Assembly (NCBI RefSeq): GCF_001816125.1
Contig: NZ_MDZA01000233.1
Location: 1 to 43,221 of the forward strand
Length of the DNA stretch: 43,221 nucleotides
Source of the DNA: Hymenobacter coccineus
GTDB lineage: Bacteria; Bacteroidota; Bacteroidia; Cytophagales; Hymenobacteraceae
Reading direction: 5' to 3'
A program made the translations under genes and the position numbers. The notes below the pieces were generated by a model. That model made no database searches, was not told where the DNA came from, and saw only the letters and a list, made by a program, of their open reading frames with translations. Positions 33,111 to 43,221 of the stretch are shown here, piece by piece (the stretch's first letter is position 1; each line of letters opens with the position of its first letter).

Positions 33111-33578
33111 ATGTCGCCTTACGAACAACTCTTGCACCTCGCTTTTGCCGACCCGGCCGAGGCCGCCCAGTACCTCACCCCCACCGCCCGCGGGGCCCAC
33201 GACCAGTTCCGGGCTGCCGGGCCGCCCGAGCAGCCGTTCCGCTTCGAGCAGCTGCGCCTGGGCCTGGCCATGAGCCTGCTGAAGCTGCTGGCTGACCTCG
33301 GTGACCACGAGGAGAGCCGCCGGGCCCTGGCCGTGCTGCACCGGGCCCTGGAGCAGAGCCGCTCGCCCCAGGACATCGACCGCATCATCGGCCGCGAAGC
33401 CCAACTCTTCGACCAGCTCTACGACAACCTTTACGTGAACGAGCAGGGCGAAGAATTGCTCAACCTCTTCGGCCGTACCCTCGACGCCGACACGCCTCAC
33501 CTGCTCGCCGAAATTGCCCGCGAGGGCATGGACCTGGCCCGCACCCTCGACTTTGAGGACAACGCGGATGACGAATAA
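33111..33578 (+). CDS. Helical cytoplasmic protein of unknown function
   Basis: A 155-residue acidic protein with no signal or membrane segment, probably all-helical (MSPYEQLLHLAFADPAEAAQ, GLAMSLLKLLADLGDHEESRRALAVL, DRIIGREAQLFDQLYDN, LLAEIAREGMDLARTLDFED). The start could also be ATG 33090 (MDVLFAT, 162 residues); 33111 is taken because the shorter form begins with a well-formed helix. Both candidates follow a TTTTTG-like box by a few bases. It precedes the SPFH gene by 109 bases on the same strand. No family was recognised. Confidence 0.7.
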   Translation: MSPYEQLLHLAFADPAEAAQYLTPTARGAHDQFRAAGPPEQPFRFEQLRLGLAMSLLKLLADLGDHEESRRALAVLHRALEQSRSPQDIDRIIGREAQLFDQLYDNLYVNEQGEELLNLFGRTLDADTPHLLAEIAREGMDLARTLDFEDNADDE

Positions 33579-33687
33579 AGTAGCCGAATGAATTGCGGGG
33601 ATTGATTGTTAACAATTAACGGCTTCCGGTCCGGGCGCTTCCGCATGCCCGCGCGCCGGTGGGGCCCCAAATTTCTCTTCCTAGTCC

Positions 33688-34599
33688 ATGTTTCTGGTCA
33701 TAATTGGTTTCTTTATTTTGATGGTGGGCCTGAACGCCAGCCGGTTCTCGGAGCGCGTGGAGCGGCTGCGCGGCGGCCTCATCTTTCTGGGCAGCGCGCT
33801 GCTTATCCTGGGGGCCTCCTTTAGTACAGTGGTGCAGGTGGGCGTGGGCCAGGTGGGCGTGCAAACGCTGTTTGGGCAGGTGCAGCCGCGCGTGCTCCAG
33901 CCCGGCCTAAGCCTGGTGAACCCGCTCGTGGACGTGACGCGCTTCGACACCCGCACCCAAAACTACACCATGTCGGCGGTGCGCAGCGAGGGCCAGCAGG
34001 CCGGCGACGACGCCATCCGGGTGCTATCGGCCGACGGGCTGGAAGTGGTCATCGACCTCACCGTGCTCTACCACGTGGTGCCCGTGCAGGCCCCTAAAAT
34101 CCTAGCCACCATCGGCGAGGACTACCAGGACAAGATTGTGCGGGCCATTTCGCGCACCCGTATCCGCGACAACGCCGTGTACTACGACGCCGTGGCGCTG
34201 TACTCCACCCGGCGCGAGGAGTTCCAGGCCCGCATTCTGGCGGCCATCGAGAAGGACTTCCGCACCAACGGCCTCCAGCTCGACCAGCTCCTCATCCGCA
34301 ACATCCAGCTCCCGCAGTCGGTGAAGGCCAGCATCGAGAGCAAGATTTCGGCCGAGCAAGATGCCCAGAAAATGCAGTTCGTGGTGCAAAAGGAGAAGCA
34401 GGAAGCCGAGCGCAAGCGCGTGGAGGCCCAGGGCATTGCCGACTACCAGCGCATCGTGAACACCGAGCTGAGCGACAAACTGCTGCAGTACGAAACCATC
34501 AAGGCCAACCAGGCCATTGCTACCTCCCCCAACGCCAAGGTCATCATCATGGGCGGCGGCCGGGGGGCCCAGCCGCAGCTGCTTATCGGCGAGAAGTAG
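33688..34599 (+). CDS. Prohibitin/SPFH family membrane protein
   Basis: A 303-residue SPFH (prohibitin homology) protein. Two N-terminal hydrophobic segments (about residues 1-16 and 31-47) anchor it; the SPFH domain covers roughly 50-215 (VGVQTLFGQVQPRVLQPGLSLVNPLVDV, EVVIDLTVLYHVV, FRTNGLQLDQLLIRNIQLP). A coiled, charged stretch follows (SAEQDAQKMQFVVQKEKQEA). Such proteins form large ring or cage assemblies on membranes and often modulate FtsH-type proteases. It is monocistronic as far as visible and ends at a strong bidirectional terminator. Confidence 0.93.
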   Translation: MFLVIIGFFILMVGLNASRFSERVERLRGGLIFLGSALLILGASFSTVVQVGVGQVGVQTLFGQVQPRVLQPGLSLVNPLVDVTRFDTRTQNYTMSAVRSEGQQAGDDAIRVLSADGLEVVIDLTVLYHVVPVQAPKILATIGEDYQDKIVRAISRTRIRDNAVYYDAVALYSTRREEFQARILAAIEKDFRTNGLQLDQLLIRNIQLPQSVKASIESKISAEQDAQKMQFVVQKEKQEAERKRVEAQGIADYQRIVNTELSDKLLQYETIKANQAIATSPNAKVIIMGGGRGAQPQLLIGEK

Positions 34600-34609
34600 C
34601 CAACCAATT

Positions 34610-34661
34610 ACCTAACCAAAAGAGGCCCCAACCGCGGTTGGGGGCCCTCTTTTGGTTAGGT
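34610..34661. terminator. Long bidirectional terminator between convergent SPFH and susD genes
   Basis: Arms of about 24 bases (ACCTAACCAAAAGAGG ... and its complement, with one bulge) enclose the core CCCCAACC/GGTTGGGG around a CG-rich loop. A-rich and T-rich tracts are part of both arms, so it can act in both directions. Confidence 0.85.
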
Positions 34662-34669
34662 AGCCAGCG

Positions 34670-36031
34670 CTAGTACCCGGGGTTCTGCACCAGGTTGGGG
34701 TTCACGTTGATTTCGGCCAGCGGGATGGGCAGCACCAGGCGCGGCGAGTTCCAGGCCACGGGGGCCCCGGTGGTGGGGTCGGTGGTGGACTCCTGGTTGC
34801 GCTTGAGGTCGCCGAGGCGGAAGCCCTCGAAGGCCAGCTCCAGCTTGCGCTCCTTGAGGATGATGGGCAGCGTGACGGTGGCCAGCGCCGGCAGGCCCAC
34901 GCGGGCCCGGACGCGGTTGATGTCGCTGAGCGGCGTGGCGCCCACCGCCGTGCCGGCGCGGAAGTTGCCCTCGGCCCGGGTCAAGTACATTTCGGCCAGA
35001 CGGATGAGCTTAACGCTGCCGTACTGGGCGTCGTACTTGTTCGAGTACGTCTGGTTAGTCGTCACCGTAAACAAGCCGGCGCGGTCGTCGCCAGCTTCAA
35101 ATTGGTTCAGCAGCTGGTCGTTGATGCTGATATCACCCCGCTGCTGCTCACCATAGAAAACGTTCAGCTGGTTGATGCCGCTCTGGGCCGAGTTCTGGAT
35201 GGTGAAGATGTCTTCCGCCGTGTTGGCCAGCAAATCGGCGCCCTGGTAGAACTCGGTGTCGTAGTCGGGGTTCAGCATATAGGGCCCCGCGGTGGCGCGG
35301 TTGGCGGCGGCGGCGGCTTCGGTGAACCGGCCCTGCTGCAAGTACACCCGCGAGAGGATGGCCGCCGCGGCGTATTTGTTGGCAAATATGCCGTTGCTGG
35401 CGGGTAGCTGCGACTCAGCCGCCGTCAGGTCGGCAATGACTTGGGTATACACCTCGGCCACCGTGTTGCGGGCCAGCAGGTTGGCATCCGTCACGGTGCT
35501 GGTGGGCGTGGTCACCACGGGCACGCCGGGGTTGGCGCTGGGCGTGCCGTCGTTCCAGGCGCGGGCGTACAGGCGCACCAGGTCGAAGTACGTCAGGGCC
35601 CGCAGGAACCGGGCCTCGCCCTCCGTCCGGGTTTTGCTGGCGGCGGCCGTCACCTTGTCCAGGTTGGCCAGCACGTTGTTCGCGCGGTTGATGGTGGCGT
35701 AGCCCCGTCCCCAAGTGCTTTGCGCGTTGCCGTTGTCGCGGCGGATGGTTTTGCGTTGGAACTGGTACGGGTTGGAGAAAGTACCCACGAAGGTGATGTC
35801 GCCGTCGTCGGCCAGCAGGTCCGAAATGAACTGGATGTAGCCACCGTATGCGTCGATGGACTGCAAGCTGGTGTAGGTGCCCACCAGGGCGGCCTGTACG
35901 TCGTCGGATGTGCTCAGGGCGTTGCCGGCGTCGATGGAATCAACGGGCACTACGTTAAGCTTGTTGTTGCAGCTCGTCACCGAGCCCGTGGCCAGGCAGG
36001 CTGCCAGCAGCCCAAATACTAATTTTTTCAT
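34670..36031 (-). CDS. RagB/SusD family nutrient-binding outer-membrane lipoprotein
   Basis: A 453-residue SusD-like lipoprotein. The signal ends with SVTSC (lipidation Cys21). Family features include the TPR-like first half (ALVGTYTSLQSIDAYGGYIQ, GYATINRANNVLANLDKV, EARFLRALTYFDLVRLY) and the C-terminal KERKLELAFEGFRLGDLKRNQ. SusD proteins cap the TonB-dependent channel SusC and bind the substrate on the cell surface. It lies 38 bases after the SusC gene as usual. No glycoside hydrolase, sulfatase or sigma/anti-sigma gene lies beside the pair, so the substrate cannot be guessed. Confidence 0.94.
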   Translation of the reverse strand: MKKLVFGLLAACLATGSVTSCNNKLNVVPVDSIDAGNALSTSDDVQAALVGTYTSLQSIDAYGGYIQFISDLLADDGDITFVGTFSNPYQFQRKTIRRDNGNAQSTWGRGYATINRANNVLANLDKVTAAASKTRTEGEARFLRALTYFDLVRLYARAWNDGTPSANPGVPVVTTPTSTVTDANLLARNTVAEVYTQVIADLTAAESQLPASNGIFANKYAAAAILSRVYLQQGRFTEAAAAANRATAGPYMLNPDYDTEFYQGADLLANTAEDIFTIQNSAQSGINQLNVFYGEQQRGDISINDQLLNQFEAGDDRAGLFTVTTNQTYSNKYDAQYGSVKLIRLAEMYLTRAEGNFRAGTAVGATPLSDINRVRARVGLPALATVTLPIILKERKLELAFEGFRLGDLKRNQESTTDPTTGAPVAWNSPRLVLPIPLAEINVNPNLVQNPGY

Positions 36032-36069
36032 AAGAGTAGCGCGTTGAGAAGAAGAAGGGGCCCCACGGC

Positions 36070-39153
<3,084 letters not shown>

Positions 39154-39244
39154 GCAATGGAAGTTAAAGTTGAACAAGCAAAACTGGAGGGGGTCGACGC
39201 CCAAAAACACTATTTTTTCTTAAAACAGGATTAGTTTGAAATGA

Positions 39245-39252
39245 CAAATCTA
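39245..39252 (-). promoter_or_regulatory. Possible -7 box of the susC promoter
   Basis: TAGATTTG on the minus strand is an exact TAnnTTTG match, with an AT-rich upstream region but no clear TTTG at the right distance (a TTTTTTTTG run lies only 11 bases away). The leader would be about 85 bases. Positions 39211-39370 hold no supported gene. Confidence 0.35.
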
Positions 39253-39341
39253 TTATTAATTAACAAAAAAAACACCTACACCCCTATTTTTTTACCCTTG
39301 CCGAGACGTAATGAGTTGTTCGCCCTGATGGATCAACCAGC

Positions 39342-39378
39342 TTTTGATAGGCGGCGGGGCCCCGGGCCCCTACTTTTG
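39342..39378 (+). promoter_or_regulatory. Promoter of the RNase D gene, with almost no leader
   Basis: TTTTG (39342-39346) is followed after 24 bases by TACTTTTG (39371-39378), an exact TAnnTTTG box, though the spacing is a little long. The box ends six bases before the ATG at 39385. Confidence 0.45.
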
Positions 39379-39384
39379 CCGGCG

Positions 39385-40557
39385 ATGCCCATAATTCACT
39401 ACCTCACCACTGCCGACGCCATTGCCGCCGCGGCCGCCCACTTCGCCACCCAGCCGCGCATCGGCATCGATTTGGAGTTTGACGACATGCGCTACCGCTA
39501 CGGCCGGCACCTGGCGCTCATCCAGGTGTTCGACGGGCAGGAGGTGTACCTCATCGACCCGCTACCGCTGGAGCCCGACATGGCCGCTGGCCTGGAGCCG
39601 CTCTTTGCCGTGCTCCGCGACCCGGCCGTGGCCAAGGTGTTCCATTCCTGCAAGTCAGATATTCTGCTCCTCGACGAGGTGTTCGGCGTCAACTGCCGCA
39701 CCATCGTCGATACCAGCCTGCAATTCAGCCTGCTGGCTGCTGAAGATAACAATATTTCCCTGGGCCGCCTCATCCAGAGCGAATTAGGCTTTGAGGTGGA
39801 CAAGGGCGAGCAGAAGTCGAACTGGCTGAAGCGCCCCCTCACCGAGGCCCAGAAGGAGTACGCCGCCAACGACGTGCTCTACCTGTTCGAGCTGACCGAC
39901 CGCCTGGCCGCCCGCCTCGCCGACATGGGCCGCGCCCAGTGGGCCGTGGAGGAGAACCAGGCCCTGGAAGCCGTGCGCTACGGCCGCGACGAGCCCCGCC
40001 CTTGGGCCCGCAACGCCACCAAGTTCAAGATTACGCCCCAGGAAATGCCCATTTTCCGGGAGCTGTACAAGCTGCGCGACACCGTGGCCCGGCAACTCGA
40101 CCGCCCGCCCTACCACGTCATCAGCAACGACCGGCTGGCCGAGCTGGCCCGCCAGCCCATCGAAACCTCTAACCAGCTGCGCGCTGCCAACGGCCTGCAC
40201 CCCGAGCTGAAACGGGCGCCCTACGCCGACCAGCTGCTGGCCATCGGCACCACCGACCTGCCCGACGAGGCCCCGCTGCCCCCCGACCAGCGCAAATTCC
40301 CGTTCCGGCGCCGCCTGAACGGGGCCGCCGCCAGCCGCGCGGAAGCCCGCGAAACCCTGCTGCTGGCCCTCAAAGCCCACCTCGTCACCGACCAGGGCCC
40401 CGTGATGGCCAACATGGTGCTCAGCAACCGCCTCATCGCCGACATTGTGGAGCAGGGCGCCGCGGGGGCCCTACGCCCCTGGCAGCAGCAGCTGCTGCAA
40501 GCCGTAGCTGAGAAGCACGGCGAAGACTACGGGCAGCTTGCCACTCCGTTTGCCTGA
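39385..40557 (+). CDS. rnd: Ribonuclease D (DEDDy 3'-5' exonuclease with HRDC domain)
   Basis: A 390-residue RNase D-like protein. The exonuclease domain has motif I IGIDLEFDDMR (Asp and Glu), motif II FHSCKSDILLLDEVFG (Asp) and motif III EYAANDVLYLFEL (Tyr and Asp), giving the DEDDy set of catalytic residues that bind two metal ions. An HRDC-like region follows (ITPQEMPIFRELYKLRDTVARQL, then VISNDRLAELARQP). The enzyme trims 3' ends of tRNA precursors and other stable RNAs. ATG 39385 (MPIIHYLTTADA) is chosen; the longer frame from 39241 runs through the predicted promoter. The C-terminal ~150 residues are proline- and arginine-rich. Confidence 0.93.
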   Translation: MPIIHYLTTADAIAAAAAHFATQPRIGIDLEFDDMRYRYGRHLALIQVFDGQEVYLIDPLPLEPDMAAGLEPLFAVLRDPAVAKVFHSCKSDILLLDEVFGVNCRTIVDTSLQFSLLAAEDNNISLGRLIQSELGFEVDKGEQKSNWLKRPLTEAQKEYAANDVLYLFELTDRLAARLADMGRAQWAVEENQALEAVRYGRDEPRPWARNATKFKITPQEMPIFRELYKLRDTVARQLDRPPYHVISNDRLAELARQPIETSNQLRAANGLHPELKRAPYADQLLAIGTTDLPDEAPLPPDQRKFPFRRRLNGAAASRAEARETLLLALKAHLVTDQGPVMANMVLSNRLIADIVEQGAAGALRPWQQQLLQAVAEKHGEDYGQLATPFA

Positions 40558-40835
40558 TTGTCTGAACCGCAGATTAAGTGGATTCAACGGATAAGAACGG
40601 ATTTTGGGGAGCTGCTGCATGAGGCCTGGGGGCCCGGGGGCGGGCTGCCGGCTTTTCGCCGGCTGCCCGCTAATCGTTGCGGCGGTTTGGAGTCGGTGCG
40701 CGGTTCACTCGTAGCCGACCGAGCTGGCAATGGCTTTGGGCGTTGCTGGTACGTCCCCAATAGGGCCCCGAACCTTCCGGGCTGCCTTTGCGGTTGGGGG
40801 CCCGGGGTGCGGCCCCCATTACCTAATTTAATGCG
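40558..40835. other. Intergenic stretch without a supported gene
   Basis: No credible gene is seen. A 13-base inverted repeat with one mismatch (GCGGGCTGCCGGC and GCCGGCTGCCCGC, 40640-40652 and 40658-40670) could form a hairpin with a TTTTC loop, but it lacks a T tail. The stretch also contains several GGGGCCC-type words. Confidence 0.5.
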
Positions 40836-41873
40836 ATGCGCCGCTGGCTGTTGATTGGATTTTTGGGAGTGCTGGGGCTGCTGCTGGCGGGCGGCTACTT
40901 GGCGTGGCGCGTGCTGTACCGGCCCAACGTGGTGGCGTTTGTGGAAGGCGATGCCTACCTGTACATCCGCACCGGCAGCGGCTACGGCGCCGTGCGCGAC
41001 TCGCTGCGGCGGCAGGGGCTGCTGCGCGCGCCGGGCGCGTTCAACTGGTTAGCGCGTTGGCGCGGCTACCCGGCGCACGTGCGGCCCGGCCGCTACCGCC
41101 TGGGCCCCGGGCTGGGCAACCTGGCCCTGGTGCAGCTGCTCGAAAGCGGGCAGCAGGACACAGTAGCCTTTGAGCTGGCGCCGTTCCATTACCTCGAAAA
41201 CCTACCCCGGCAGGTCAGCCGGCAGATCGAAGCCGATTCGTTCAAGCTCAGCTTATTGCTGAATAATAATGCCGGGCTGCGCGCCCGCTACGGCCTCGAT
41301 ACCTGCACGGTGCGCACGCTGTTCATTCCGGGGCCCTACCGCCTGCTGTGGAACACCAGCGCCGCCGCCTTCCTGGACACCATGGCGGCGCGGCACCGCC
41401 GGTTCTGGTCGCCGGTGCGCCGGGCCCGGGCCGATTCGCTGGGCCTCACGCCGGTACAGGTGGGCGTGCTGGCCAGCATTGTGCAGCGCGAAACGGCCCA
41501 GCTTACCGACAAGCCCCTGATTGCCGCCGTGTACCTCAACCGCCTGCGCCTGGGCCAGCCCTTGCAGGCCGACCCCACCCTGCTCTGGCCCCTGCACGGC
41601 CTAGGCACCCGCAAGCGCGTGCTGAACGTGGACAAGAAAGTGGATTCGCCCTACAATACCTACCGCCACAAGGGCCTGCCACCGGGCCCCATCACCACGC
41701 CCCGCGCCAGCTCGCTCGACGCCGTGCTGCGTCCGGCCCACAACGACAATCTGTTCTTCTGCGCCCGCCCCGACGGTAGCGGCTTCTCGGATTTCGCCGT
41801 CACCTACGCCCAGCACAAGCGCAACGCCCGCCGCTACCAACACCACCTCGATAGCCTGGGCGTGAAGCGGTGA
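40836..41873 (+). CDS. mltG: Endolytic murein transglycosylase MltG
   Basis: A 345-residue YceG/MltG family protein with one N-terminal membrane anchor (residues 4-26). The catalytic Glu219 is in ASIVQRETAQL (equivalent to Glu218 of the E. coli enzyme), followed by IAAVYLNRLRLGQPLQADPT and SPYNTYRHKGLPPGPI. MltG cuts new peptidoglycan strands near their membrane end and thereby sets strand length. The usual FxPDTY piece appears as FIPGPYRLLWNTS, a mild divergence. It is on the plus strand 278 bases after rnd, and a long palindromic repeat lies between its stop and the next convergent gene. Confidence 0.95.
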   Translation: MRRWLLIGFLGVLGLLLAGGYLAWRVLYRPNVVAFVEGDAYLYIRTGSGYGAVRDSLRRQGLLRAPGAFNWLARWRGYPAHVRPGRYRLGPGLGNLALVQLLESGQQDTVAFELAPFHYLENLPRQVSRQIEADSFKLSLLLNNNAGLRARYGLDTCTVRTLFIPGPYRLLWNTSAAAFLDTMAARHRRFWSPVRRARADSLGLTPVQVGVLASIVQRETAQLTDKPLIAAVYLNRLRLGQPLQADPTLLWPLHGLGTRKRVLNVDKKVDSPYNTYRHKGLPPGPITTPRASSLDAVLRPAHNDNLFFCARPDGSGFSDFAVTYAQHKRNARRYQHHLDSLGVKR

Positions 41874-41903
41874 GGAGGTTGGTTGTAGATAAATAACCAT
41901 TCC

Positions 41904-42023
41904 AAGGACGTCATGCTCATCTGGCGTCCGCGCAGCCGAAGCATCTCTACCGCGTAACTAATCTAATAGGTCGAATTACTTGCGCGGTAGAAATGCTTCG
42001 GCTGCGCACAGCATGACGTCCTT
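41904..42023. repeat. Long imperfect palindromic intergenic repeat
   Basis: The left arm (41904-41954) and right arm (41983-42023) are reverse complements over AAGGACGTCATGCT, GCGCAGCCGAAGCAT and CTCTACCGCG/CGCGGTAGAAA, with about ten extra bases in the left arm after GTCATGCT. The words resemble the widespread bacterial intergenic repeat family that includes GTCATGCTGAGC ... GAAGCATCTC. T's follow the right arm, so it may also act as terminator for the convergent mltG and the minus-strand gene next to it. No coding sequence lies in it. Confidence 0.8.
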
Positions 42024-42064
42024 TTTTGCGCTTATTCTAAGCAAGACCTGATAATTAAAACCCA

Positions 42065-43221
42065 CTACCGGGGCCCCAGGCGGTACACGCGGAGCTGCGC
42101 CGAATCTTGCGCGGCTTCGCGCTGCCAGTCCAGGGTTTGGTTGTAGTTGAGGCCGGTAAACTCGGAGTGCTCCAGGAACAGCAGCGGCTCGGTGAGGCGG
42201 GTTTCGGGCCAGGCGGCCAGCGGGGGCTGGCGGCGCAGCGAGTCGAATTGCGCCACGTGGGCCACTTGCCAATAGGCATCCAGCACCACGTAGTCGTAGC
42301 CCTGGCGGCGCAGGGCCCCCAGCTGGCGCTCGTTGGTGATGCTGGTAAACTGCACCTCTTTAGATAAGTACGGGGCCAGGCCCAGGCCCACCGTGCTGGC
42401 CACGCGCTGGGCCCCGTGGGCGCGCAGCCAGGCGGCCACCGCGGGGTAGTGGCTGGGCGGGTAGCGGTAGATGTGCTGCCAGAGCCGGTAGCCGTTCAGG
42501 GCCAGGGCGGCCAGCAGCACGGCGGCCCCGGGGCCCGCCAGCGGCCGGGCAGGTGGCGCAGGCTGAGCACCGCCAGCGCCGCCAGCGGCAAAAAGGCGTA
42601 GGTAAGGCCGCGGGGCGCTTTTTGCAGCAGGGCCATGCCCGCGAGCCAGCACCCCGCCCAGAGGGCCAGGTACAGCAGCAGCGGCAGCGGCCGGCCCACG
42701 GGCCCCAGGGGCAGCGCCCGCCACTGCCGCCACCCCAGCCACGCGCCCGCCGCCAGCCCCGGCAGCAGCACCGGCGACTCGAATGCCCCTAGGTAGCGGA
42801 AGTAGAAGAAGAAATCGGGGCTCAGCACCAACTGGCGGCCGGCGGGATTAGGCGCATCGGGCAGCACCAGGCGCACGTAGGTGGCCGGCCAGCGGTACCA
42901 GGGCAGGCCGGCTAATAGGGCCCCGGCGGCCATCAGCACTGCGTAGGGCAGGGCCAGGCGGCCCAGCACCTGCCACTTGGTGGCCCCGCGCCAGGCCGGC
43001 CAGTCGGCCCGCCACACCTCCAGGGCCCCCAGGATGGGCAGCACCAGCAGAAACTTGTAGCTGTAGCACAGACCCGCCGCCAGCCACCACGCGGCACTGC
43101 GCAGCGCCGCCTGCCGCCCGGCCAGGGGCCCCGCCTGCACCCGCCGGAAGTGGCTGCGCAGCAGGCCCGCCGCCAGCACCAGCCCGCCCGCCCCGGCCGT
43201 AAAATCGCGCCCCCGAAAACG
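42065..43221 (-). pseudogene. Multi-membrane-spanning glycosyltransferase-like protein (GT39/ArnT type), frameshifted and cut by the window edge
   Basis: The first frame runs in from the right edge (already open at 43221: RGRDFTAGAGGLV) with at least six hydrophobic segments (WWLAAGLCYSYKFLLVLPIL, LALPYAVLMAAGALLAGL, LLLYLALWAGCWLAGMALL) down to about 42530, where it is lost in CCCCGGGGCCC (42526-42536). A second frame continues at once as AAVLLAALALNGYRLWQHIYR and ends at 42065 with a soluble domain (QGYDYVVLDAYWQVAHVAQF). One added G restores a single protein. Topology and terminal domain fit the polyprenol-dependent GT39/ArnT-like membrane enzymes, but no Asp catalytic motif is visible because the N-terminal part is missing. 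Confidence 0.7.

Noticed and set aside
40558..40835. Small gene between rnd and mltG
   Set aside because: A 98-codon open frame from 40558 reads as Gly/Pro/Arg-rich low-quality protein, overlaps mltG and has no promoter or homology features.

Overview
The window most likely comes from a Hymenobacter-like member of the Bacteroidota (order Cytophagales). The clues are a SusC/SusD pair, an alternative complex III (ACIII) operon joined to an aa3-type oxidase, a GSCFA protein, promoters of the Bacteroidota TTTG / TAnnTTTG type, a GC-rich sequence, and a very frequent GGGGCCC / GGGCCCC word. The species call is an inference; no rRNA gene is present.

Region 1 (1-2680, minus): the N-terminal, multi-membrane-spanning part of a large sensor protein, probably a histidine kinase, cut by the left edge and split by a frameshift. 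Region 2 (2727-20121, minus) is one respiratory block. Transcription runs from a strong promoter at about 20,100 through actA-actB-actC-actD-actE-actF (quinol:cytochrome c oxidoreductase) and coxB-coxA (oxidase subunits II and I) to a terminator at 8262-8296. It resumes with ctaA and ctaB (heme A and heme O synthesis), two subunit III genes, subunit IV, an SCO-like gene, a DUF420 gene and a small CxxC membrane protein, ending at a hairpin at 2656-2681. Together these genes encode a quinol-to-oxygen electron transfer chain and its assembly factors. The SCO-like protein has no cysteine, and ActA carries six CxxCH heme motifs instead of five.

Region 3 (20368-24409, plus): the ribosomal operon rpsF-rpsR-rplI fires divergently from the ACIII operon, followed by a GSCFA-domain gene whose long disordered Ala/Lys/Pro tail is split off by a frameshift. 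Region 4 (24437-34661): a DUF255 (YyaL-like) thioredoxin-fold protein, PriA, a lipoprotein, a lipoprotein-type methyltransferase, a frameshifted queA, three small unrecognised or secreted proteins and a prohibitin/SPFH protein. Region 5 (34670-39153, minus): a SusD-SusC outer-membrane uptake pair. Region 6 (39342-43221): RNase D, MltG, a long palindromic repeat, and a frameshifted membrane protein (glycosyltransferase-like) that runs off the right edge.

The main patterns worth checking are: four genes each broken by one base inside a G/C run of the GGGGCCC type; the cysteine-free SCO protein; the six-heme ActA; four unrelated-looking palindromic intergenic elements; and several genes whose TAnnTTTG-like box lies 5-7 bases before the start codon. 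I see no CRISPR array, transposase, tRNA or rRNA gene. No clearly undescribed multi-gene system is evident; the most unusual single products are the cysteine-free SCO-like protein and the GSCFA protein with a basic disordered tail.
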